Positions 11,760-21,361 of a stretch of 64,000 bases of DNA are shown piece by piece (position 1 is the first letter of the stretch; each line of letters starts with the position of its first letter). Below the pieces are notes generated by a model, which did not search any database, was not told the DNA's origin, and saw only the letters and a program-made list of their open reading frames with translations. The translations under genes were made by a program, and so were the position numbers. Source of the stretch: Anticarsia gemmatalis (lineage: Eukaryota > Arthropoda > Insecta > Lepidoptera > Erebidae); assembly GCF_050436995.1 (NCBI RefSeq), contig NC_134762.1, positions 11,802,167-11,866,166 of the forward strand, read 5' to 3'.

Positions 11760-12656
11760 CACTAGCTTCCGCCGGCAACTTCGTCCGCATGAAAAGGTTT
11801 CCCGAAGTAAAAAGTATCCCATGTGTGTGTATGAATCTAGGTTAATTTCAGTTCAATCAGTCGAAAATTTAACAAGATTTATAAAAACTATAACCCCCTA
11901 TTTTACCCCTTTAGGGGTAGAATTTATCAAAATCCTTTCTTAGCGGATGCCTACGTCATAACATCTACCTGCATGCCAAATTTCAAATCCTAAGATTTAC
12001 CAACTCTCAATGGTAAAAGTCCGAACAATTCTTTAATTTCGAACTTTTACCTTTATTCACTTGATAAATCTTAGGATTAATATAATCACACGGTAAAAGT
12101 TGATAAAGTCATATCATAACGTGTTCGAGCCGTAATATAATGATATTGCTAGAGATATAATTATATGCCGTAACATAGTTACATTGAGAGTATGAAGATG
12201 TCGCCGGAGTTTAAAAACTATGTTACAGTATATAAAAAACTCCTTCTTTAATACTATGTTACGGTATAATTATATACCTTTACATAGTTATAAAGAAGGA
12301 GTTTTGGGCAAACCGGCATGGGTAGGTTATGTTAAAAGGCTGAGTTTCTACTTTTGAAAGGGAAATTAAGTTCTTGTGCCGGGGGTTTTAAAATTTTTAA
12401 TAACAAAAATATTTCACACTATTTATCGGTAGGTTTGGGTAGGTCAATCCTTTCAAATTGTCCCACCACCAATTTTCTCATCATACGAAGCAAATTTTGA
12501 CCAATTCTCTTATGTGACGCAAGCGAAGTTGCGCGGGTCAGCTAGTAAAAAATAAAAAAAATCTAAATTGAAATTGTTGCATCCGCTCGGGAGTTATGAT
12601 GCCACAGACAGACAGACAGACACTCCCCTCTTTTTGCGTCGGGGGTTAAAAATAAA
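11760..12656. mobile_element. Composite of dispersed repeats (LINE/SINE-type tails interrupted by insertions)
   Basis: Starts actagcttccgccggcaact and ends with cagacagacagacagacact then cgtcgggggttaaaaa, the typical two ends of a lepidopteran dispersed repeat. Between them are: an inverted-repeat element related to the one at 57435-57607 (about 11984-12100); a hairpin-rich AT segment with repeated actatgttac words (about 12170-12300); and a minus-strand piece of the gctgacccgcgcaacttcgc family (about 12480-12545). This is a nested insertion pile without coding capacity. Confidence 0.55.
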
Positions 12657-12680
12657 CAACAGTTAAAGATCTTAATTTAA

Positions 12681-12686
12681 TTTATT
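12681..12686 (-). promoter_or_regulatory. Dim1 poly(A) signal
   Basis: AATAAA on the minus strand (tttatt on plus) about 410 bp after the Dim1 stop, immediately before the repeat island. The 3' UTR would be about 12665-13096. Confidence 0.6.
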
Positions 12687-13096
12687 TGACTCATTCATAT
12701 TTCTGAACATTTAAAACAATGCTCTATCACACATTTGTTTTTTTTTATATTAACCTTACAATATTATACATTTAGGAATTTTCTAGTTACCTTCATGTTT
12801 CTATTTAGGTGCATGTTGTAATGATGAAACGCACCAATTGTCAATAAAACATAAGGATCACAGCAATACATAGTTTGTTCATAAAACTTAGTGACTAATG
12901 AGCTAAGACATATGATGAGGTACAGTAGAGGCCTGCACAGGCTACATAGTGGTATTTGTCCTAAGCAACATGCCAAAATGTAAATCACTTTCAAGTCTAT
13001 TTTAGATGGCTTAAATGGCTTTTTGGCACTATACATTACCACAGGTAGAAATAAGAAAGTAAAATTGATCCTAAAGGTTGTACTAAACAGTCTTGC

Positions 13097-14198
13097 TCAG
13101 TATCGGTACTTAGTGGAGTAGTCCTTAGGTGAGACGACAAGACCTCTGCCCTTCCTCGCACCTCGGTACACAGTCTCAATGATGTCAATCATCTCCTGCT
13201 TGTCCTCCAGCGGCCAGTTGATCTTGTTGTTGTTGCCCGTGCCCAGATCTATCATGATGTGCTTGTTGCGGAAGAAGAACATCACTGTGCATGGGTCATA
13301 CAACTCGTACCTGCGAAAGGCATGGCTCTAAGTTAGCATTATATACAGGATTCTCATATAAATGCTTTTGACATGCCTCAGGGGAAAATGCTAAGTATAG
13401 CTGTCAAAAAGAATTTGTATGAAATGGTGTTTTGAAAGTTAAACCTACATGTGAGTGAAATTGTGAGTAAGTATGTAACATAATGTAATCTCTTTGTACA
13501 TCATAAGCAAGAAATGCTTACTTCTTGAATATAATGTCCAGTTTGTTTAATATAATTAATAGTAAACTTTTATTCTACAACAGCTTATAAAGGTATGCAT
13601 TGCAATAAGTTTGAATTTTATCACCAAAATACACTAAGGCTTCATTCTTTATGATTAAGAGGTAGCTATGGACTAATTCTGAATATCTTACATTTTGTTG
13701 AAGTCTGGTACTTCAGTGATATCCACCAGGTATATGACTGCAAAGTTCTTCACCTTCTCTGCAATACTGTACAACACCTCGTCCATCTTCATGCACGTCG
13801 GGTCCCAGTCGTGACCGAATCTTATCACCTGCACATCACAAACAAACGTCGATCATGATGAAAGGCTTCATGTAGCCGCATTAGCCACAATACGATAACA
13901 ATAAATAGGTTGAAGGTATTGTTTTGGGGCACATAAATCTTGAGCCTTATACATAAACTGCCCATATTACAACAAGCAAAGAGAATGTTAAAAACTCTGT
14001 AAATGAGTTAAGTGGGTAAGATAACTTGGAAATCGACGATGAAATTCGTTGATTGCAAATTAAATCATAATTTTAATGCTTTATCCAGAAATTTCTTAAC
14101 CTCAATACAGATCGACTTACAACGACACGGTCTTCCTCCGATAAAATGGCTTGATCCACCTGCCACCCGTTGTGTAAATGTCCCAGCATGTAACTCAT
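13097..14198 (-). CDS. Dim1: Dim1/TXNL4A, thioredoxin-like U5 snRNP protein (complete)
   Basis: Three exons on the minus strand: 14198-14121, 13828-13692 and 13310-13097, all GT-AG, giving 142 residues, the family's exact usual length. The start is MSYMLGHLHNGWQVDQAILS. The middle exon carries FGHDWDPTCMKMDEVL and the last YDPCTVMFFFRNKHIMIDLG, ending DYSTKYRY, almost unchanged from animals to yeast. Known role: an essential thioredoxin-fold component of the U5 snRNP and U4/U6.U5 tri-snRNP, needed for spliceosome activation in the nucleus. The fold lacks the redox CxxC pair, as in the whole family. The gene converges on TMEM131 with a transposon island between the 3' ends. Confidence 0.98.
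13311..13691 (-). other. Dim1 intron 2
   Basis: AT-rich intron between coding exons 2 and 3; nothing else seen. Confidence 0.85.
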
Positions 14199-14517
14199 CT
14201 TGAACTATTATTTATTTACTACCTAATTAAATTAACACACGTATTTTTATTTCACAACAAATCTCTTAGCATCAAAACACTTTCACAAATGTCATTACTG
14301 TCATTATTCATGTCACGGCCCTTCACTTCGTTTCGTGTCAGACGTTTAGTTATTCCATGAGATTTTACATCGTTGGATGGTCGCGGTCTATACAACATCA
14401 CAATAAAAATTACATTGATAAATTAATGATTAAATGATAGTTATTGATCTGATTATATTATAAACTATTTGTTTTCGTTTCATAATCAGCGTCAATCATT
14501 TATATGTGTGTTAAAAT

Positions 14518-15050
14518 TAGGGAATGCAATCCCGACTCGAGATCGTCAACTCGAGATCCCTCACGATCAGAAATATCAATCCCGCGGGATCCCGAGATTT
14601 TCGGGATCCCGTCTAGTTAGTAAAAATAATACAATTCGAACGGCTTGTTAAATGTAATATGTGTGTGATAGTGTGGTGAATGCAATAAATTATTATTTGA
14701 AAGAAAATAAAAGCCTTTATTTTTCAATATTACTAACAACGTAACATAATTAACAGGTGTAATAACAAGAACATAATCAAAAAAGTAGTTGTAGCTCCAG
14801 GAGATCAAAATAAAAAGTAATCACATGGCATTTTGAAAGTAGCCTCTTAAAATACAAAGTGTATCAATAGTACGAGCTTCTAATCGGCATCTTAAGTCTA
14901 TTGCAATGTAGCCAACTGCTGAAAATGACAATCCACAATCCCGACAATCCCGAACGGGATCTCGTCATATTATGCTTCGGGATTGATCCCGAAAAAATAC
15001 ACGGGATCTCGCGAGATCGGGATCCCGCGAGATCGGGATTGCATTCACTA
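14518..15050 (-). mobile_element. Non-autonomous hAT element with transposase C-terminal remnant
   Basis: The terminal inverted repeats TAGGGAATGCAATCCCGA (left) and its near-complement at the right (gattgcattcacta) differ at one base. An exact 8-bp duplication GTTAAAAT flanks the element at 14510-14517 and 15051-15058, as expected for hAT. Both ends are packed with cgggatc/gatcccg words, likely transposase-binding subterminal repeats. On the minus strand, about 14929 to the TGA at 14821, the frame reads SFSAVGYIAIDLRCRLEART and ends GYFQNAM: this matches the hAT C-terminal dimerisation region (FSAVG...R.RL). The rest of the transposase is deleted. Confidence 0.85.
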
Positions 15051-15058
15051 GTTAAAAT

Positions 15059-17722
15059 ACAATCAAGGATATAGTTTCGTTATTGAGACAGGATAAATCT
15101 GCTCTTATGTCTTAAGTCTATACGACATAGCAACGAGGGTATGTATGTATTTATAACTACCCGCGACACTTTAATATTTAATGGCAATTACAGTACAGAC
15201 AGTACCTTCGACGCGGCGCCGCGATGTCCGAATAGGTAGGAGCGTCGACCTGGGGTCAGCAGAGTGCCGTCATTCTTGGCCTACATACAACGTGTCGCGG
15301 AATCGTTCCATCAGTATTGAAAAAATATTGACAGTATTGGTATTATTTTTACCGGTAAATCTATTGCTCTGTAGATAAAAGGCATTCCGGTTGATGTGCT
15401 CTCCAGAAAATGTTTTTTACTAGATCAAACAGATTTAGACAAAAATAATAGTTGTAAAATTGGTCATATTTATTGTTGCTCTGCAAGGAACACAAGGTTT
15501 CATTTCTTGGAAAAAGAATGAGAAGAATAAAGCCAATACCAACAATGTCAATCGGACAGACAGGATAATGTTCCAACAGCATCCAAACTGAGGGCTTGAA
15601 TACACCGGACCTTGAGGGCAGATAATTATATTATTTCGATTCACTGCGCCGGCACTGACTACTCTGACACCTGTGACTGCAGCCTGTGGACACTACAGTG
15701 GAATCGTCTGTTTTGCATAAAGTAGGTGAAATCAAGGTGAGCACGTAAATATGTAATAATACGATTTCTTACTATACTTTTTTAACATTTTACTGAGTGA
15801 TTCCCCCTCAGTACGACACCTCTACGGTTACACTGCAGTTTACAGGTTTCTACAAAAGTCAACTTTGTTCATGTTTGACAAAGAGACAATGTTTGAAAAC
15901 CGGATAGATATTGTTGACTCGGAGCCCGATTGCAGCACTCTGCACTTATCGCATATTTTGACAAATTAGTAGGTACCTATTGTTATATGAGTGAATAATT
16001 AGTATTGCCTTTGCACTGAGAGCCTTAGTTTCGGGTGGCATTATTCTGATTCCAATGTTTCGGTAGTATAAGCGACTGCCGCCCAGAGGTCCCGGATTCG
16101 AAACCTGGGTCGGATCAAAAAATATTTTTTGAGTCTTTGTTAATTGTTTCGTAAAATTCAGTGTTCCTTTTAAATTCTCAAAAAGTCATTGTTTATAAGA
16201 CTGCCAACCAGCTAGGAGCGTAGGCAGATATTTCGAGCACCATGGATTACAACATAAATATCTTCGTATTGTAATTGTTTATTGATGCCCCCGTGTAGTT
16301 AGATATGTTTGTGTTACATCAGTTACATGCGCGGTGTACGGATAAATAAACGAAACATTGTAAAAATACTGGTAGCTTCCTACATACTCGCCGTCCTCAT
16401 CGAGCTATTCGTATTGTGGTATCATTCTTTAGAAAGCTTGGAAATATCGTGATTAAATAAAGGATTACAGAACAAATAGTGACAAGTGGATCAAAATGAC
16501 ATATATACTCGCGTGTCAGTGACACGGTTTTATATCCACGGCAGGATAGGAAGTTTCAGAAGGCGTCGAACAGTTCTGATGAGGATATAGACCCAGTGTT
16601 CTCGTCATACACGTAACTCAGCTTGTGCCGCAGTTACCTACATCTATTATAATATACAGCACATGGTAGATAAAGTTTTGTCTACTTACTGTCCACCCGC
16701 CTTCACAAGAGAAATATGTCTAAGTACTTGATAATAATCGAGTCGAGCCACTTTTGGAGATGCACAGAACGTGGCTGGTCGTTACTGGCGGCGACTGGGA
16801 GCAGTGGGAGCAGTGGGAGCACATGATCGGCGCCTGCGTACAGCGCGAGGTGCACACCGTTTGTTTACTAGCGTGCAGCGCCGGCGTCGCTCACTGGAGC
16901 GCGGCGGAGCGCGGGCCGGCGGCAGGCGGGGGGCGCCGCTGGCACTCCGCCATCGGAACGCGGTCACTCACCAAAACATACAGATTTCTCGGGAAAAAAT
17001 AACAGTATGCTCGCAGAACTGAGCGGTGCGCTGAGCGGAGCGCACACTCGGTTCACGTAACTGCGGAACCGTGCGATATCTACGATTTCTCTACAGTTTC
17101 CGCATTGATCTCCGATCACGACCACGCGGTGTCGCGACCTTCTTGCAAGCGTCGAAGGTCCAGTGAAGTGGTCGCCGACGCTGGTCGCTCCCACTGGCGC
17201 CACCCCGCGGCCTCACGCTCACACTCTACATGGTCTACATGCACCAGACAGACAGCACGCCGGAGCGCGCGGCGCCACTCGAGGACCACACTATATGTAG
17301 CGTATGACCTAATTGATCAGACACAACAGGCGCTTAATTGGCAAGTAACATTTAAATCTGTTTTGCATCAATGTTCCACTTTCCTTCCAAAATCTTTTTT
17401 ATTTATATCATCTGTGAAGCGAACTAGTTCGTTACATCGCGTTGTTTATAACGTGTCTGTGTCTACGTCTCGATCTCGCCGCGTAATGTATCGTGTAGGC
17501 AGCGAGCGGATAATTAGCCACACTCGTGACACATAATATGTAATTTGCTCTTCAAGATAGTTAATCTTGCACATAAATGCAAATGCGCGCTTCCCACTCG
17601 CGCATTACGCTGTCGTCAAGGTATGCTATGAAAATTGTGTATCATCCGAGCACCGAACATTGTACACATAGCTCCACTGGCTGTACCCTCAATGACTAAG
17701 CGTTTCCGCCACCGTCTAGGAA
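15059..17722. other. Intergenic region with a SINE-like repeat and a GC-rich patch
   Basis: No gene recognised. It holds the SINE-like sequence at 16050-16260 and a GC-rich patch at 16750-17290 with open frames on both strands but no splice-site or family support. The patch could be a regulatory CpG-type region for the gene at 17.9 kb. The other short open frames look random. Confidence 0.5.
16050..16260 (+). mobile_element. tRNA-headed SINE-like repeat
   Basis: The head reads ttcggtagtataagcgactg, then gtcccggattcgaaacctgg, the latter a good RNA polymerase III box B. A T-rich body and a final ggagcgtaggcagatatttc follow. The acceptor-stem pairing of a functional tRNA is absent, so it is read as a SINE. 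Confidence 0.5.
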
Positions 17723-17753
17723 TATAAAAGTAAGACGGAAAAGCAGATCATTA
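17723..17753 (+). promoter_or_regulatory. Candidate TATA promoter of the small gene at 17.95 kb
   Basis: TATAAAAG at 17723-17730 is followed about 25 bases later by TCATTA (17748-17753), a fit to the insect initiator TCAKTY. It lies about 200 bp before the first visible coding exon of the plus-strand gene. Confidence 0.4.
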
Positions 17754-17951
17754 GATTTGGTCGGCAGTTTGATGTCTCTGATTAAATTAATAAAACATAT
17801 GTAGGTACCTAGGTACTTCAGTTAAATTAGGCTACAGGATGTGCATAGTGGTTCGCTGGAGAATCAAAAAGAAGAATTTACGGAAGAATTATTATTAGAT
17901 AAGCGTCGTCCCGTTGTCTTTCACTAAGCTTCCTAACTGTTGGTGTTGCAG

Positions 17952-18673
17952 GGAGTGTGTGATGGACGCGGTGTACCCCGCCACGGCGTCAGCGTTGGCG
18001 CGCGGCCGCCGCCTGCGCCGCGCCGAGCCGCGCCACCGACACCGCACCACGCCCGTCACCTTCGCCGAGATCAAGGTACGAACCACCTGTGATCTGACTA
18101 ACCGGTCAGGACCAAGAGATATTGGTTGCTCAGTATCTACCAAACTACCTATGATTGAGGGTCACGCCAAGTGAAACGAGTTGAACCATTATGTAGCAGT
18201 CGTACTCTAACAGAAACACACACACTGTGCCACCGTTCACACTCATCATGGTGCTGTAAGTGCTGTTGTTTAAATAAATTAAATAAAAAAAAGTCAGTCT
18301 CAGATCTGACGGTGTTCTGGTACAGTTCATTATAACTAGTTGACGTAAAAATAACAATTGAATGATGCGGTTATTATGATTATAGGAGGTGGACGAGGAG
18401 TCGTGCGAGGCGGAGGCGTGCGAGGAGCGCGGCGCGGGCGGCGGCGCTGCGGGGCCGCGGCGGCGCCCCGACGTGCTGGAGGAGCGGCTCGGCGCGCAGT
18501 TCGCCGAGTTCCGGCGGCGGCGCGCCAACAAGCGCGACGTGCTGCGCGAGCGCGAGCACGAGTCCCCGCCCCCCGCGCGCGCCGCCCCCGCCACCCCCGC
18601 GCCGCCCGCCGCGCAGCTGGCGCGCGCCGACAGCGAGCCCAGCGCACTGCACCGCGAGCACGCCGACACCTGA
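17952..18673 (+). CDS. Unrecognised small charged protein, two coding exons
   Basis: Exons 17952-18075 and 18386-18673 join in phase 0 across a GTACGA...TTATAG intron. The first follows a TTGGTGTTGCAG acceptor; if translation starts at the ATG at 17962 the product is 133 residues. If an upstream exon exists, the frame is also open before it (ECVMDAVYP). The protein starts MDAVYPATASALARGRRLRR. A short conserved-looking stretch TPVTFAEIKEVDEES spans the junction. A charged, probably helical segment follows (LEERLGAQFAEFRRRRANKR). A Pro/Ala-rich end with stop TGA at 18671-18673 completes it. No signal peptide or membrane helix is visible. I cannot name the family. The splice junction, frame and codon bias (GC3 like the neighbours) support a real gene. 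Confidence 0.6.
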
Positions 18674-19800
18674 GCGCGCCGCCGACACGCCACGCGACAC
18701 ACGTGCCACACGTGTACAACACACACGCGACTGTCGGCCACTGAGTGTACTGCAGTGTACCTGCTGCATGCCGTGGACGGCGTCGCTTGCCGCGGCGCCC
18801 GGCGCGACGGGACCGCGGGATTCGTCGGGATCGTAATAAAACACGGGCGTGACAAGTCTCATATAATTATTGTACAATAAAATAAATAGCACTCTCAACC
18901 ACGCGTCACTCGGACACTTCAATAAATAGACACGACTATGTAACTATGTATATGTATATGTACACGTGCTAACCGCTAACCTTCGTATAAATATTACAGT
19001 AACAAATATAATTAACTAAGTTTAATACATTATTATAAAAGTGTCAACAAGTGCTTCGAGTGTGCGGACTTATCTCAAGTTCCTCACTGCATTTATGTAG
19101 ATAATAAGTGTTGTGTTACAACGACTGATTGTGTTCATTGTTATATTGTATTATTATGTATTATATACTACGAATTACCTTTCATACAAATATGTTGGAA
19201 GTGTCTTACAAAAATGAAACGATAGAAACTTGTGTAAAGTGAGGCAGTGTGGAGCAGAGCGTGAGTCTTCATACTCATTGTCTGCGATCAGATTAACTTA
19301 TTGTATAATACACTTGCAGGAGTCTTGGACTTCAAATGCGCACTTACATTGTAATTAATATATAACAGCACTAGTGTTTATATAACACGTAAGTATATTA
19401 TGTAATTGGCACTCGTTTGAGCGGCGTGTGTTCGCCGCGTCACGGCGCGCACGCTGCGGGCGGCGGCGGCGGACACACGCGCACCTCTCGCTACTCTAGT
19501 CTATGGTAACTTGTAACAACATACAAAACCTAGTAGTTCGACTCTTACTTAATCATAATTTGTTGCTAAGTGTAGCGTCATATTGTATAATACTCGTATT
19601 CATAGTTTGCTACGAGGCGGCGTGACGGTGACGTCACCGATGTACCGTCACCGTCGCGAGCCCACTGTACAAGAATAATGTTACTTAGGTAACTATACTG
19701 CGTGAACGACACCGCGGTATACTCTGCATACATGTAAATATAATCGACTCATAAATACTTATGTCCAAAATTTTCCTAAATAAATATATATTTAATTACT
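18674..19800 (+). other. 3' UTR and gap between convergent genes
   Basis: No coding evidence. Poly(A) signals on the plus strand lie at 18835-18840 (AATAAA), again near 18877 and 18920, and at 19779-19784. The segment is AT-rich except for a CG-rich patch at about 19425-19490. Confidence 0.55.
18835..18840 (+). promoter_or_regulatory. First poly(A) signal of the small gene
   Basis: AATAAA about 160 bp after the stop; more copies follow within 100 bp, so several 3' ends are possible. Confidence 0.5.
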
Positions 19801-19812
19801 TTGTCGCAATAC

Positions 19813-19818
19813 TTTATT
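19813..19818 (-). promoter_or_regulatory. LGR2 poly(A) signal
   Basis: AATAAA on the minus strand, 141 bp after the LGR2 stop codon at 19959. The most distal plus-strand AATAAA (19779-19784) is only about 29 bases away. Confidence 0.6.
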
Positions 19819-19958
19819 TCGTGTCTGGACGCGTCTCGCGCCGCGACCTCCCTAATACTGTACAAAATATTATTCGATACACTAAGTCGTAAACGATTTA
19901 TTTGTCTGGAGTGTGTTAGCTATGGACGGTGCGCCGGCATCGGCTCGTGCGCGTGCGC

Positions 19959-21361
19959 TCAACGCGGCTCGTCGTCGGGCTGCAGCTCCGCCTCTGCCGC
20001 CGACGGGATCGTGTGCAGGTGCCGCGCCGCCAGCGCGCCGCCCGGCCCCGCCGGCGACCCCGGCGGCTCGTCCGCGGTGATGGCGGGCTGGCGCGTCAGG
20101 CGAGGCCGCGCGGGGCCGCCCGCCGCCGCGCCCGCGGCCGCCGCGCCGCCCGCCGCGCTGCCGCCGGAGCGCGAGGTGCGCCAGGTGCCGGTGGAGGCGG
20201 TCGCGTTGGAGCCGGACGAGTCGTTGCGCGAAGACGACAGGTTGGAGTCCTGCGAGGTCTTGCGCGCCACCAGCCACGAGGCGGCGCGGCGCGGCGGCGG
20301 CGGCGGCCGACCGTACGCGCGCCACGAGTCCGAGCGCGACGACGAGAACTCCACCGACGACGACACGGAGCCGGCGCGGGCGGGCGCCGCGGCGGGCGTG
20401 CGCGGGGCGGGCGCCGGCGCGGGGTCCGAGCGTCGCCCGCAGGCTCGCAGCCAGCGCAGGAGGCGCTGGCGGGCGGCGGGCTCGCGCTCGGGCTCGCCGC
20501 GCTCCGCCGCGCCGGCGCCGCTGCCGCTGGGCAGCAGGCGGCGGCAGGCGCAGGCGGCGCCGTGCTGGCCGCGCGAGGAGCGCTCGGCGAGGCTGTTGGT
20601 GTTGGCGGGCGTCTGGCGGTTGCTGAAGTTGGACGAGTGGCGGCAGCGGCCGATGCCGCGCGTGACCCGCGACTCCTCGATGGCCTTACACACGAGCGCG
20701 CAGTCCTTCTTGAACTGCTTGGTGAGGATGGCGTAGAGGAAGGGATTGCAGCACGAGTTGAGCGGCAGCACGAACACCGTGAACACCTTGGCCTCCTCCA
20801 GGGACACGAGCTGCGCGCCGAACGCCGCCGTGAGCGCGAAGAACGCGATGGGCGACCAGCACAGGAAGTCGGTGAAGACGAGCAGCGCCATGCGCTTGGC
20901 TATACGCGAGTCGTTAGAGTTCCAGGCCTGCGAGCCGCGGATGGCGCAGTACATCTTGAGGTAACAGCCGAGCAGCACGAGGAACGCCACGCCGTTGATC
21001 GCCAGCAGCGTGACCACGTAGCCGAGCGCCACGGGCGTGCTCGTCTCGAAGGGCAGGCACACGGCGAACTTGCGGTAGTCGGAGACGCCCAGCAGTGGCA
21101 GCGCGGCCGCCACCAGCGAGAAGGCCCAGCCGGCCGCCATGACGACGGCGGCGTGCCGCAGCGACAGCCGCTTGTTGAGGTGCATGGCGTGCGTGATGGC
21201 GTAGTTGCGCTCCAGCGTGATGACCGCCAGCGTGTACACCGACAGCTCCGACGACAACACGCCCAGGAAGCCCGCCAGCTTGCAGCCGCCCGACATCTGC
21301 CACGCGATGGCGTGCGCGCGGAACTCGCCCAGCGTGCCCGCGTCCACCACCGCCAGGAACC
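19959..21361 (-). CDS. rk: LGR2 terminal exon: helices 2-7 and cytosolic tail
   Basis: Opens GFLAVVDAGTLGEF after the acceptor GTGCGCAG. It contains SGGCKLAGF and FAVCLPF (the extracellular disulphide pair), LERNYAITHAM at the end of helix 3, IAKRMALLVFTDFLCW (helix 6) and LNSCCNPFLYAILTKQF (helix 7). The tail is conserved up to NRQTPANTNSLAERSSRG. It is then low complexity: Ala/Pro/Arg-rich with Ser runs (GSVSSSVEFSSSRSDSW, NLSSSRNDSSGSNA), many possible phosphorylation sites, ending AELQPDDEPR. Stop TGA at 19961-19959. Confidence 0.95.

Noticed and set aside
16754..17536. Open frames in the GC-rich patch upstream of the small gene
   Set aside because: Competing frames on both strands, Arg/Ser-rich without domains, and no splice connection in phase to 17952 could be shown.
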